NCBI GenBank assembly: GCA_020205615.1
Contig: CM035170.1
Span: 40,859,807 to 40,923,806, forward strand
Reading direction: 5' to 3'
DNA: 64,000 nt
From: Panax quinquefolius
Lineage: Eukaryota > Streptophyta > Magnoliopsida > Apiales > Araliaceae
Shown: positions 1 through 11,239 of the stretch, in pieces
How the letters are laid out: each line of letters starts with the position of its first letter
Position numbering within the stretch: position 1 is the first letter of the stretch
Position numbers and translations under genes: made by a program
The notes under the pieces: generated by a model
What the model saw: the letters and a program-made list of their open reading frames with translations, nothing else
What the model was told of the DNA's origin: nothing
Databases searched by the model: none

Positions 1-2070
1 GGAGATCCTTACACACATTTGAAAGTGTTTATTAGAGAACTTGGATCTTATGCAGAGGACGAGAAGCTCAAAATGCAGCTGTTCCAGAAGAGTTTGACTG
101 GAGAAGCCCGGTCATGGTATACCAGGCTAGATAATTCAAAGATCCATAGTTGGGAAGAGCTAGCACACACCTTCCTCACTCAATACAGCTTTCAATCTCA
201 GATGGCTCCTGACCGGTATCAAATTACCAAGATCAAGAAATAGTCTAATGAGTCTTTCAGAGAGTATGCTCAAAGGTGGAGACGTCTGGCTGCCCAAGTT
301 ATTCCTTCCATGACAGAATTAGAGATGGTCATGACTTTCATAGAAATACAAGAAGCTCCTTTCTATGAAAGAGTTTTAGCCAGAATCGATAAACCATTTT
401 CTGAAATGGTCAAACATGGGGAGATGGCTAAGATGGGATTGAAGTTCGGAAAAATTCAAGACCTAGCTGCCCTTAAAGCTGTTGCTGATCACATCCAATC
501 TGGAAATTATGGAAACAACCCCCGGAGGGTCCATAAAAAGAAAGAGAAAGATGCTTCCCTGATACTACAGGGTAAAAAAAAAATCAGAACATGCCTATTC
601 AAAGGAGTAACTACACTCCCTTTCAAGCACAGTCTTTGAACCCTCCAATACCAAAAGGTGGAGAAGTCAAACGCCCTCGAGTGTTCACACCCTTAGGGGA
701 CTCACTTGAGAATATTCTCACTCTTCTAACAACACAAAAGAAAATTACGCATCTTTTTCCACCAGCCAGCCCTAATAGACGGGGTTTCAATGCTGCTCGA
801 AAATGTACTTATCATGCTGGGGCACCTGGACATGATACTCAGGATTGTTGGGCCTTGAAACACAAGATCCAAGACCTGATAGACAACGGTGAGATCGTGG
901 CCACCAAACCAGATCAGCCTTATGTTCAAGACAACCCTCTTCCTCAACACAAAGAAGAAGAGGTCAACATGATCAATTGGAGCAATGGACAGAGTTCCAA
1001 TTTCAACTGTGAATCCTCCCAGACCCTCAAAGACAGTGTTGACAAATGGGATTATGCCAAGTTCCAGTTCGCAATGGAACGTAAGATGAAAGCTCTATGC
1101 AAGCAAATTGAGTAATTGGCAGAATTGGTGACTTATCAACAACAAGTGACACACTAGTTAGTCAGCCAGGAGCATACTAGTCTCCTCCTTCTTGTCACAA
1201 ATATGCTCTCGTCACTTTCAGAAAATGAAATGCTGGAAGACAAAGTGATAAAGAGAGAAAATGCCAAAGCCCGTCGGGATTTTGCCAACAAAAGAGAATT
1301 CACATATCTAGGCCAACCTATGGAGGAAATCCTTCAGATGCTAATCAATGAAGGAAGGATCACTTCCCTTCTACCTCCTATCAATCCCCGTTCAGGATGG
1401 TACAATTCTGATGGAGTATGTCAATATCACTCCCATTGTCGCGGTCACAGCACAGAAGAATGTTGGGCACTCCACCACCTTATCCAAAATCTAATTGACA
1501 ATGGTGTCCTGCAACTAGCAGACGATGATACTGTGCTATGTGCAAGTGAGAATACATGTCCTACTTAGTGGAAGAGTTTGGTAGCAGTCATATCCACTAA
1601 GACTGATGGAACTAACAAATCACTCACAATACCACCAATTCAACTCAGGGGAAGCAACAATCCTTTGAAAGTGGCCGCTCCTGAGCCAATCAACTTGCCA
1701 TGCAGAGCACAATATCCTATTGTTAGCTTACATAAAGTGCCATGGAATTATGGAGAAGGTGAAGGATCCACCTCACATACCACTGCTACAGTGTCAAAAG
1801 AAAATCAATTGTATCTTCCCCAACGGGTGATGAAGTCTACCATCAAATCAAAGGGGAAAATACCCATGGAAACGATTGAAAAATTCCTCTGCACTATGGG
1901 TCATAACGAAGCCAAGGTGGTTTTAAGCTTAAAAGAAGCTCCACACCAAATATCAATTTTGGACTTGGTCCTAACTTTCGAGGATCACCGGAAGATCTTG
2001 TTGAAGGTTTTAGAAGAAGCTTATCTACCAACATCAGTTGATACGGAAAAATTTCAACACTGGTTGATCA
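1..2070 (+). pseudogene. gag: Decayed gag of element A (truncated at window edge)
   Basis: The Gag polyprotein would form the virus-like particle. The first part (1-540) is the conserved capsid-like retrotransposon gag domain, with the motif ARSWYTRL near 103-126 and SFREYAQRWRRLAAQV near 254-300. An in-frame TAG stands at 241-243 and an A-rich frameshift lies near 570-580. Two related cysteine-histidine modules follow: CTYHAGAPGHDTQDCWALKH (from about 805) and CQYHSHCRGHSTEECWALHH (from about 1419). Each is preceded by a similar 'FT-LG...E-IL' stretch and followed by IQ-LIDNG. These are nucleic-acid-binding zinc-knuckle-like modules, here in two diverged copies. The segment 1578-2090 is the linker to protease and contains KVPWNY. 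Stops at 1113-1115 and 1566-1568 break it further. Confidence 0.85.
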
Positions 2071-2087
2071 CATTTTCAACAACAATG

Positions 2088-2730
2088 TGATATCCTTCAC
2101 TGATGATGACATACCGCCTCAAGGGACCGGGTCATTCAAGCCATTGCACACATCATGGTCTCGTCCTCCGGATACATGCTAGCTGGAGTCTTGATAGATG
2201 GAGGCTCATCTCTAAATATCTATCCATACGCTACCTTGGTGAAGATGAATATCAATCTCAACTGAATCCAGAGAAGCCATACAGTCATCAAAGCTTTTGA
2301 CGAAGCCTGCCGGAATTCGGTCGGAGTAATTGAACTGCCAATCAAAATTGGTCCCCATACATTCTGCGTATCTTTCCACGTACTCAAGATAGATTCGGGA
2401 TACAACCTGCTCTTGGGAAAACCATGGATTCATATGGTAGGGGCAATCCCCTCCACCCTTGATCAATAGTTGAAATACATTATCAACAATAGCCTAGTCA
2501 CGGTCAACGCTGAACCAGAGTGTCCTCAACACGGGGACATGCCATTCATCAATGCCAATACAGATATTGAACTTGTCAGTTTTCATGCCTTGGAAGTAAG
2601 CAATACCCAATACCATGCTATTGGAATGCCATTTCCCGAACCCAAGATTTCTGCCGAAGTAATATCGGCTACTCAAGAAATGATGTCATCAATCATCAAA
2701 TGACAAGGGTCAGGTAAAGATCTCCAGGGT
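2088..2730 (+). pseudogene. PR: Decayed aspartic protease of element A
   Basis: This is the retroviral-type aspartic protease that would cleave the Gag-Pol polyprotein. The active-site motif LIDGGSSLNIYP (D-G-G in place of the common D-T/S-G, a form I know from Tat-group elements) is read near 2191-2230. The flap and C-terminal part follow (about 2310-2450) with LPIKIG, FHVLKID and YNLLLGKPWIH. At least one frameshift separates the active-site half from the rest, and a TAG lies near 2467. It sits directly between the gag linker and the RT linker, as expected for pol order. Confidence 0.75.
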
Positions 2731-3611
2731 ATCAAATACCCAATTCAATTAACCAAGTAAACTAGAACAGCTAGACTAGGTTATTCTGCCAGTTCTAGCC
2801 ATAGGAATCCTCACAAGCATCAGCAGATTCCTTTAGCTTTAAGCACACGGCGTTTATCTTCACTTTCAAACTCTGAGTCTGCACAACCTCTTGTAAAGAT
2901 TCCAGCCAGCTTAATGGCTATGTTATTTCCCAAGCCGGTACTGGTAAAGGAGAAAGAAATCTTTGTTCCAGATTTCCGAGTGGAGGAAGAGAAACAAAGA
3001 ATTAAGCAAGACGTCATCCGAATGATGTTGGGCATACGCATCATCGTTCACGATGAACATACAAACATATACACCCTAGACGATGATTGCTCGGACGTAA
3101 TGGCCATCATTCGGGATAGGGAGGACGATGACAACATTCCTTTGGAACAACATTCCTTGCATTGGTCGACAAAGGTAAAACGGGCAGAACCTCTTTCTGC
3201 CCTGTAGATATCATAACTGCTTACTTTTCTGTACAATATTAGCAGTCATTTTGCCAGTACATGCTAACACTTTGTATGATCAAACCTTTTTATATATACT
3301 AAGTGAAAACATATTTTATTTCAGGACCCTGAATTTAGATGTGCCCATACTTGTCGATTTTCAAGCCTCTTCTCCATAAGGATTGTACCTTTGATGTAGA
3401 GATGAATTCAGCCTTCATGGAAGTACATGAGGACATTGAGGTACCTCCAGAAATTCAAGAATGGGTCAAAGACAAACCTAAACCCAACCTTGACCAAACC
3501 ACTTCCTTCAATCTCGGAACCTTAGAAAGCCCTAGGTTAATCCATATTGGTTCAGACTTTACCCCAAACCAGCGGAATGACATGGTTACGCTACTAACCC
3601 AATTCTAGGAT
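2731..3611 (+). other. PR-RT linker of element A with a candidate intron
   Basis: The open stretch 2914-3207 is acidic (LDDDCSD, DREDDD) and has no family I recognise. The stretch 3339-3608 leads into RT. Between them, 3204-3324 looks like a small intron: a GTAGAT donor at 3204, a CTAAC branch-point-like motif at 3268-3272, a T-rich tract, and TTTATTTCAG ending at 3324. Ogre elements are known to carry an intron between protease and RT. Here the frames around it are already broken, so the prediction rests on the splice-like signals and their position. Confidence 0.5.
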
Positions 3612-4376
3612 GTGTTTGCATGGTCTCACGAAGACATGGTGGGTTTGTCCACTGACATTGTCCTTCATCGCCTTCCCATTAAAGAAGGATTTAAGTCAGT
3701 CAAGCAGAAGCTCAGGCGATTGAAACCTGAGTGGAGTTTGAAGGTGAAAGAAGAAATTATGAAACAGTTGCAAGCTGGCATCATCATGGTTTCCACATAT
3801 CCTGAGAGGATATCTAACATTGTTCCTGTACCTAAACCTAGAGGGAAGGTGCGAGTCTGCGTGGATTACTGGGACTTGAACAAAGCTTGCTTAAAAGATA
3901 GCTTTCCCGTGCCATTTATCCACATTCTCGTTGACAATACTGCGTAATACTGCATGTACTCCTTTGCTGATTATTTTGCGGGGTACCATCAGATCATGGT
4001 TGCTGAGGAAGATAGTGAGAAAACTGCTTTCATCACGCCTTGGGGAACCTTTTCCTATAGACGGTTGTCATTCAGCATCATCAATGCCGGAGCCACCTAT
4101 CAGCGAGCTATGATGGCTCTCTTCCACGACTTAATGCACAAAGAGATCGAGATCAACATGGATGACATCATTGTCAAATCCCGGAAGGAGGAAGACCACT
4201 TAAACCATCTCAGAAAATTGTTCAACATGTTGCGTAAGTACAACTTGAAGTTGAATCTAGCCAAGTGCGCCTTTAACGTTAAATCAGGCAAGTTGCTAGA
4301 ATTTCTATTCAGCCACAAAGGGATTGAGCTGAATCCTACCAAAATCCAAGCCATCACAGAAATGCCCATTCCTTAG
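3612..4376 (+). pseudogene. RT: Decayed reverse transcriptase of element A
   Basis: This is the RNA-dependent DNA polymerase that would copy the element's RNA. Recognisable blocks in order are KQKLRRLKPEW (fingers), IVPVPKPRGKVRVCVDYWDLNKA (normally DYRDLN; the W fits a CGG-to-TGG change), YHQIMVAEEDSEKTAFITPWGTFSYRRL, and the catalytic region INMDDIIVKS. That last motif keeps the two aspartates of Y-x-D-D but not the tyrosine. A stop at 3945-3947 splits the domain and a TAG at 4374-4376 separates it from RNase H. The size (about 250 codons) is normal for the domain. Confidence 0.9.
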
Positions 4377-5000
4377 TCAGAGAAGGAAATACGGGGATTT
4401 TTGGGAAGAATCAACTTCATCAACAGGTTTATCTCTCAACTCACAGCAACCTGTGAGCCAATCTTCGAGCTATTAAGGAAGAACTCCTCCATGAAATGGA
4501 ATGATGAATGCCAAAATGCCTTCCTCACGATTAAAGAACAGCTAGTCAAAGCTCCCATTTTGGTACCACCCAGGGATGATGTTCCCCTGGTCATTTACCT
4601 GTCCATAAGTGACAACGCCATGGGCTGCATGTTGGGACAGAAGGACGATAGAGGCCAAGAACGAGCTATCTATTACCTCAGCAAAAGATTCAGCAGCAGT
4701 GAACACAAGTACACTCTGATCGAAAAGACGTGTTGCTCTTTAGCATGGGCTTCCATGAGGTTACAACATTACCTCCATGGTCACACAACCCATCTCATAT
4801 CCCGCGTGGATCCTCTCAAGTACGTGTTCAATAAACCCATGTTAAATTACCGGCTGTCCAGATGACAGTTGATCCTACAAAAATTTGACATCGTCTACGT
4901 GACGCAAAAGTCTATCAAAGGTCAAGGAATTGCGGATCAACTGGCCGCTGCACCTTCAAGGGATTTCAAACCCTTGGAGACATACTTCCTCGATGAAGGA
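4377..5000 (+). pseudogene. RH: Decayed RNase H of element A
   Basis: This is the RNase H domain attached to RT, which would degrade the RNA strand of the RNA-DNA hybrid. The connection domain appears first (FLGRINFINRFISQLTATCEP from about 4398), then LVIYLSISDNAMGCMLGQ, where the first catalytic residue is changed from the usual SDxxxGAVL form, and AIYYLSKRF with the YTLIEKTC region. A TGA at 4863-4865 replaces the usual tryptophan after RLSR. The tail QGIADQLAAAP ends the domain near 4960. This is the ordinary Ty3/gypsy RNase H; a second RNase H follows. Confidence 0.85.
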
Positions 5001-5049
5001 GTAATGACAGTTCAACAACACCATCACTACGATACACGCCAATCATGAA

Positions 5050-5440
5050 AGATGTATTTTCGATGGAGCTGTTAATATGGAAGGTTCTGGAGCTGCAGCA
5101 GTTCTAGTATCTAGTACAGGGAAGTAGTATCCCGTCGCCGTCAAATTGTAGTTTGTCAGCACCAACAACATAGCTGAGTATGAAGGTTGTCTTATGGGGC
5201 TAAAACTTGCCCGTTCAATGGGCATCAGGCGGTTAACTGTTTTTAGAGATTCAGAGTTGGTAATCAGACAATCCACCGAAATCTATCAAACCAAAGAGCT
5301 ACATTTGTTACCTTACCATCGGCAAGTTTTACAGATGGTTTTGGAGTTCAAAGAAATCTTTTTTCTACACGTTCCTCGTAATAGAAATGACTTTGCAGAC
5401 GCATTAGCAACTTTGGCCTCCTTAATTCGCATATCAGACA
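5050..5440 (+). pseudogene. aRH: Second, archaeal-type RNase H (aRNH) of element A
   Basis: An additional RNase H domain is a diagnostic feature of the Tat lineage. Its four acidic positions are visible: D in FDGAVNMEGSGAA (about 5055), E in NIAEYEGCLMGL (about 5170), D in VFRDSELVIRQ (about 5240) and D in NDFADALATLASL (about 5390-5420). Two TAG stops, at about 5125 and 5146, interrupt the first third (GK-stop-YPVAVKL-stop-FVSTNN); both fit C-to-T changes of CAG or CGA-like codons. From 5194 the frame is open and continuous with integrase. The role is presumed to be accessory RNA removal during reverse transcription. Confidence 0.85.
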
Positions 5441-6786
5441 AAGGACACTTGCCAAGCGTCACAATTTCCCTGCACAAGGCCCCAACCTATGGGAATTACA
5501 TTGGAGAAGTATTGGATGAGCTACCTCCCATCCAGCATCTTTGGTATCAACCTATCAAGGAATACCTACGAGATGGATCTGCACCCGCTGAGGCGAACCC
5601 GACCGAGAAAAAGCAGATCCATCGACTTGCTATGAAATTCTACCTGAGTGGAGATGTGCTCTACAAAAGAGATGCAGGACTAGGTCTCCTCAGATGTTTA
5701 GACAAAGGTCAAGATCAAAGGCTTATGGATGAAATCCATGGTGGAGTCTGTGGCCCCCTCCTTGTCAAGAAAATTATTAGGACAGGACATTACTGGCTAT
5801 CTCTCAAAGCTGATTGCAATGACCAAGTCAGGAGATGCTATCAATGCCAGATTCATGGGAATGCTATCCACGCCCCTCCATGGGAACTCTATAATATGAG
5901 TTCACCTTGGCCCTTCTCAATGTGGGGAATGGACGTTATCAGGCCCATTGAGCCTAAAGCCAGTAATGGACATCGATTTATCTTCACCATGATTGACTAC
6001 TTCACCAAGTGGGTAGAAGAAGCCTTTTTCCCCAGGGTTACCAAAGAAGTCATAATTGCTTTCATCAGAAACATTATCATTTGTCGATATGGACAACTAG
6101 AGGTGATTATGTCAGACAATGCTAAGAACCTCAACAACAAAATGATGGAGGAATTATGCAGTAAATTCCACATCAAACATCTTAACTCTGTCATCTATCG
6201 TCCAAAGATGAATGGTGTTGTTGAAGCAGCTAACAAAAACATGAAGAAAATTATGCAAAAGATGTTCGCCAACCACAAAGATTGGCCTGACCTATTGCCT
6301 CTTACTCTGTTAGCCTACAGAACATCAATGCGTACTTCCACTAGGGCAACCCCCTATGCATTAACCTATGGGATAGAAGCAGTGCTCCCCATAGAAGTAG
6401 AAATGGAATCCCTCAGAGTATTAATAGATGCTCATCTAGAAAAAGACCAATGGGTACAAGACAGGTATCACCAATTGTCTCTGATAGACGAAAGGCAAAC
6501 CACGACTATCTTCCATGGTCAGTTATATCAACAAAGGATCGCCAGATCCTACAACAAAAAAGTCCGGCTACGACAGTTTAAACAACATGACTTGGTTTTG
6601 AAGAAGATCATTGACAACCAAGATCAATCTAAGGGAAAATTTTCTCCTAACTGGGAAGGCCCGTTTGTTGTCAAGGAAGTATTGACAGGAGGCGCTCTCA
6701 GATTGCAAGAAATGGATGCCGATCAATTTCCACAACTCATCAATTCGGACGCCGTGAAACGGTACAAATCAACGAAGGTCAGGTAA
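5194..6786 (+). CDS. INT: Open aRNH C-terminus plus integrase frame of element A (530 codons)
   Basis: This is the longest intact frame in the window. It covers the end of the second RNase H (residues 1-80), a spacer, and integrase, which inserts the cDNA into chromosomes. Zinc-binding H-H-C-C residues are seen in EIHGGVCG, IIRTGHYW and CYQCQIHG (residues about 185-225). The catalytic D-D-E core is D in WGMDVIRPI, D in IMSDNAKNLNNK and E in NGVVEAANKNMKKI. The C-terminal GPY/F-like module is WEGPFVVKEVLTGGALRL, ending in NSDAVKRY. The first ATG is internal to aRNH, so this is a surviving stretch of a polyprotein and not an independent gene. Confidence 0.9.
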   Translation: MGLKLARSMGIRRLTVFRDSELVIRQSTEIYQTKELHLLPYHRQVLQMVLEFKEIFFLHVPRNRNDFADALATLASLIRISDKGHLPSVTISLHKAPTYGNYIGEVLDELPPIQHLWYQPIKEYLRDGSAPAEANPTEKKQIHRLAMKFYLSGDVLYKRDAGLGLLRCLDKGQDQRLMDEIHGGVCGPLLVKKIIRTGHYWLSLKADCNDQVRRCYQCQIHGNAIHAPPWELYNMSSPWPFSMWGMDVIRPIEPKASNGHRFIFTMIDYFTKWVEEAFFPRVTKEVIIAFIRNIIICRYGQLEVIMSDNAKNLNNKMMEELCSKFHIKHLNSVIYRPKMNGVVEAANKNMKKIMQKMFANHKDWPDLLPLTLLAYRTSMRTSTRATPYALTYGIEAVLPIEVEMESLRVLIDAHLEKDQWVQDRYHQLSLIDERQTTTIFHGQLYQQRIARSYNKKVRLRQFKQHDLVLKKIIDNQDQSKGKFSPNWEGPFVVKEVLTGGALRLQEMDADQFPQLINSDAVKRYKSTKVR

Positions 6787-7256
6787 TCTTGACATCATCT
6801 GTTGTTGACAGTAAATCAAACAGAATCTTAACATATCCTGGCGATACAAACTAGGAAAGGTCAACATCATCAAGGAGGATCGATGATGGAATATGTTATA
6901 CACATCCTCAAAACAGACTAAGCTGTATCCCCACAGATCTCTTACACATAAGAGGTACCTCTTCAGAATTAAGTCTGTATCAAGGCTCGAAGACTTTGGT
7001 GATAACTCCAACATTAACATCCTAACAAATTTGGATCACACATCCGATCAGGACATATTTTCCAATCCTTGGTAAACTTTACAAGGATTCAGCAATCATC
7101 CCCAGCATGTTGGGCAACAACCCCGCACACATGTATCATACATTTGCATCATGTTGCTACATATAGTATCATGTTTATCTTATGGCATTTTAAGTGTCTA
7201 GGATTCTTTATCCTACCCATGCATTGCACTGTATAAGTATGATAAATAGGGGCATC
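6787..7256 (+). other. 3' untranslated region and polypurine tract of element A
   Basis: About 470 bases lie between the integrase stop and the LTR. No coding potential is evident. The last bases, AAATAGGGGCATC at 7244-7256, form the purine-rich primer for plus-strand DNA and sit immediately before the LTR start TGTAGACACTC. Confidence 0.7.
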
Positions 7257-8649
7257 TGTAGACACTCAAAATTTTCTGCCCACCTATCACTAATATCAGC
7301 AGAGGATGATTCGCCTTTTTTAAGAGGGAACCCCGGAAGACTTTCATATCCATTCAAATACTACCGGAAGTTCAAAGATCAACCCCTGTGACACACACTG
7401 GGAGTAATAATTCCAACATCGGAGATAACTCCGAGGCATGCGAGATCCAATACCGGAACACACACCGAAGAAGACCGATTAATCTCTTGAGATAACACCG
7501 GGTATCCGCACTCACCCCAATCATGGAATAACTACCAACCTCGTGATCGCCCCTAGGAATGCGATTCCGTGATTACCCCTAAATATTTGTTTCAAATGCA
7601 ATCAGCTTCAATCTCGGCGCTCACAACGAGATACCTAGTATCAACCCAGAGATAACACCGGGAGGACAGGCACACCTCAGAGTTGACACTGAGGACCTTC
7701 AACACTTGCAGTAGTCTAATCTCAGCAATAACCCTGAGTAACGTCTGCTTTATCAGCCCAAAACGGCGATAACCCCGGTGAGGGGCAAACACATCATCTC
7801 GCCACTCTAAAGCCACATCACGTCATCTCAACATCTCATACATACATTTCTACACCACGATGTCCCATAAGAATCCAGGAAAACCAATCTCGAGTGACTA
7901 TTATGCAGGATAATGGATAGAATTTGAAGCCTAAAGACCGGAGGGCACCGTCCCATCTTCATGACTTCGTACAACCTCTAATCCCATGCCATTGTACAAC
8001 TCTTGACAACGGTGGTCCAAAATAGGTCCTATATACCTCAGTCGGATGCCCGGATTGCAATTCTGAAAGTTCGAGCGGACATTATCGTGCCTACGTACAC
8101 GTACTATGAGACGACCTGACCCGAGAAACCCGGGGCAACCCGGTCAGTCTCAGGTACACCTGTGGCTGGTCGCAGGTACACCTGCGGCTCCCCCCCTCTA
8201 TAAATAGAGGGCTTGGGGTGGCCATTTTAAGAAGAAAAAGAGTGAGGAAGCCCTATCAAATTTTCTCCGTACTTGCAATATACTGAGTGCTTTACCATTT
8301 TAAACACTTGAAAGCTCACATATAGCTACTTTTGTACCAGTGGGAGCCGAGTTTTATCTACTTTAAAGATATAGAAGCCTTCTTTGGCAGTCCACTGTAA
8401 GCCTTCTTACACAATTTAAAGCATTTCTCTTCATCTTTGCACACACCCTTCTTCACGTTGAGAGTCGTGTTGCGTGCGTTTACCCGGACTTCGGTCCGCG
8501 GTTTTATTTTCAGTTTGTATATATATATATATATTAATATATATGGACTAATATAATCTAGTTATGCCTCGATTGAGCCTAGACTTCGGTCTGGAGCGTT
8601 TATCGGACCTTTTTCACTTATACATGTCAGACCTTTTTCACTTGTTTTT
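7257..8649 (+). repeat. 3' LTR of element A
   Basis: It starts with TGTAGACACTC right after the PPT. The U3 part (7300-7800) is rich in short recurring phrases such as GATAACACCGGG. A TATAAATA box lies at 8199-8206, followed by the presumed transcript start and a (TA)n run at 8517-8545. The end is placed at ...TCAAACA near 8649, but with only one LTR in the window this boundary may be off by up to about 60 bases. Confidence 0.7.
8199..8206 (+). promoter_or_regulatory. TATA box in LTR of element A
   Basis: TATAAATA lies in CTCTATAAATAGAGGG, about 940 bases into the LTR and followed by a GA-rich leader, as in plant LTR promoters. Confidence 0.7.
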
Positions 8650-8713
8650 TCAAACAAATCTCCCCTAAAATGAGAACACCAAAGAACAAGTAATGGAAAG
8701 GGACAATTCAAAA
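8650..8713. other. Short undefined spacer between elements A and B
   Basis: About 64 bases that fit neither the A LTR nor an alignment to the family-1 LTR end. It could be the A LTR tail, pre-insertion sequence, or the rearranged end of LTR B. Confidence 0.4.
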
Positions 8714-10180
8714 TCTCGACGTCGACAATAGGTTTAAATCACCCATTCTGAGTCGTCAAATACATGGTATAGAATATAAATACAAATTTAAATATACAAC
8801 ATGAGCTGTGAGTTTTAATACAAATATTGTCTTCTGTATGTATTCAAACTCAAAATAAGTCCTTAATACATTTATTATCACACTATTTCACGTAATAGTG
8901 AGGACTACTAATGCAAACATCCGGACCGTCACCCCGCTCCTACACTAGTCTCAAATTTATATTCTCATTTCACAAGAGAACAATGAAAGAAAAGGGTGAG
9001 CTCAACTAACCCAGTAAGAAATATTATGACTAAGATAATGCATAATAAATTATCGTTAGCCTTCAACAGTGTTAAACTGATAATATATAATAAACATCAA
9101 GTTTAACTGCAGCAGAACAAGCAATCCATTAGAAGAGTCAAGTAGAGTATAAAATCTACTATCTTCTATGATTTAAAAGGTTTTTCATCACTTTTATCGC
9201 TGAAACTCAGCTTAATAAATAATCCACATAATTGAATCACCCTTGCACTATGGACAATGATATTCTTAAGTATCACGACCACAAATTATTCATGCACTAC
9301 GGCCTAAGGATATTTGTGTATTCACCAATGGTCATGATCATGCCAACAACTGTCCATCAATGCACTACGAGCCAATGATGACTTTTACCACATCATTTGT
9401 AACATTACGGTCATGATTATACCGAATAATTGCTGGTCATAATCATACCAAGTCCATCTATGCGCTACGGGCCAAAGATGACTTTCATAACAATATAAGA
9501 ATGAGAATAATGACAATGATATAAGAATTCAATTAAAAGAAATCAAAGGTTAAATTTTAAAGACTTTAAAATTAAATTATCCAGAATTTAATAATGTCCA
9601 AATTGTCAACATGATACTGCTTTGTGGAGTAAAATTCAAGAATAATATTATATCAAAAATGATTTGGACTGAAAAGAAATCAATTTTTGTCATGAATAGT
9701 ACCTCGGGTGAATAGTAACCGAGTGAATAGTACCCGTGAATAGTAACTTCAGGAATAGTAACCCGTGAATAGTACCCCGGCATGAAAAAGTTAAAACTTA
9801 TCAAGAATGCTCAGAATAACATTTCCATGAAAAGATACTGGATGAAGCGCAAATATCAAGGATATTCTACTAATTTCATGGAGTATAGAAGCCAAAACTT
9901 CAACAAACTGAGTATAGAATTCTAAATTTGAAATGAAATATTATTACTTACATACTACAGAGTATGGAAGAAAATATTATTTCAAGCAAATATTGAACAA
10001 AATAAAATCCATTACCTTGAAAAGAAGAGTATTCCAAATGGTATAGCGGGGATATTCTTGAAGAAAACTTTTACTATTTTCTACGCTCAAAGCTTTCTAA
10101 AACTCGAAAGAAATACGCTCAATATTATAGAAGAAGAATTCCCTGATTCTGGTTTGATTTTCAATTCTAACTAAGCATCC

Positions 10181-10188
10181 TATTTATA
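10181..10188 (-). promoter_or_regulatory. TATA box in LTR of element B
   Basis: TATAAATA on the minus strand (TATTTATA on plus), at the same relative place as in the other family-1 LTRs. Confidence 0.6.
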
Positions 10189-10388
10189 GGAGAATGGAAA
10201 GGATACTATTTGAATTTAGAAATCACGGACTTCACAGTGAAGAATGCACGGGCGCTCAACCGACGAAAATTTTCTAAATTTTGATTTTTACTGTGCATTA
10301 CTATGAAATAAAATATTCTAATAAAACAAAAACTTTAAATAAATATAATATATTTTATTTAAAATCAAATAAAATAAAACTTATAAAA

Positions 10389-10390
<2 letters not shown>

Positions 10391-10420
<30 letters not shown>

Positions 10421-10520
10421 ACCTTTACTTTTACTAAAAAGCAACTTACATTCATATATATATATATATATATATATATACAAAATTTATATCATATATA
10501 TATATATATAACCAACACAT

Positions 10521-10568
<48 letters not shown>

Positions 10569-10577
10569 CCACATTCC

Positions 10578-10628
<51 letters not shown>
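10391..10628. repeat. Cluster of (TA)n microsatellites in LTR B
   Basis: Five long TA runs (about 10391-10420, 10455-10480, 10496-10509, 10525-10563 and 10579-10628) are separated by short non-TA islands. They create spurious tyrosine-isoleucine open frames. The same U3 position holds TA runs in LTR I (39618-39680) and in solo LTR G. Confidence 0.9.
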
Positions 10629-10632
<4 letters not shown>

Positions 10633-11226
10633 CCCTTCCTTTCCCGTAACCTTTCCCCCTGCCAATTTTGGATTTCGAAAGTCACATGTAGACCCCTTCT
10701 AGACATTGTTAATTATGTATATAATATTTAGAATAACTTGTCATCTCAATTATTGATTTAATAATATATAAAATATTGACAATAATTGAATCAATAACGT
10801 GAGATACTATGCAACAATTACTGTAGCAATAATTGAGTAAAACTGAGTGACTTCTCACGTAAGCATCAATAATAAAAACCGTGTGCTACTATGTAACCAC
10901 ACGTATTACTGTACTTTTACCACCGTGTATTTCAACAGTTAACGTTAAAACTTCCGCTGTTATTTTTATAAAAAGTTATTTCTGTCGTTTTCTCATTCTG
11001 ACAATAATTTCGTTGTGGGGTCTACTATTGATTGTGCCGTCGTACACATATTCTCTGTTAAAACGAATATTCCCTTACCAATCGAATATAATATAAAAAC
11101 TTGCGTACTTTGCAAAATTTATAAATATTACCCACAACTATAACATTATATCAAATTTACTCCTTAATATTCAAAAATGATATTTATAGAAAATTCATCT
11201 TTATTCATAAAAGTTGGGGTCTTACA

Positions 11227-11239
11227 ACCTCCCCTTCTT
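11227..11239 (-). other. Polypurine tract of element B
   Basis: The minus strand reads AAGAAGGGGAGGT directly before the LTR start TGTAAG. The matching tract in D is AAGGAGGGGAGAT. Confidence 0.75.

Larger units (their letters stand above)
1..8649 (+). mobile_element. Element A: 3' part of a Tat/Ogre-lineage Ty3/gypsy retrotransposon
   Basis: The order is gag, protease, reverse transcriptase, RNase H, a second RNase H, integrase, polypurine tract and 3' LTR, all on the plus strand. RT before integrase defines Ty3/gypsy. The extra archaeal-type RNase H between RNase H and integrase, together with the absence of a chromodomain, is the known signature of the Tat group (Tat, Retand, Ogre). The 5' LTR, PBS and start of gag lie left of the window. 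Several in-frame stops and frameshifts make the copy inactive, although the integrase frame is open. The right end is approximate because the other LTR is not available for comparison. Confidence 0.9.
8714..11226 (-). repeat. 3' LTR of element B (family 1, minus orientation)
   Basis: It reads on the minus strand from TGTAAGACCCCAAC at 11226 down to about 8714. It shares with the other family-1 LTRs the tract before GAGCTCAACTAACCCAG (about 8999), the 'TGCACTACGGCC' repeats (9245-9480), the ACTATTCAC array (about 9694-9776) and the TATAAATA box. At about 2.5 kb it is shorter than the 2.9-3.0 kb of its relatives. It lacks the conserved U3 block that should lie near 10690, and its low-coordinate end is divergent, so the exact end is uncertain. 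Confidence 0.8.

Noticed and set aside
10452..10706. Open frame rich in Tyr-Ile, and a similar one at 59571-60041
   Set aside because: They are translations of (TA)n microsatellites with no start context or domain.
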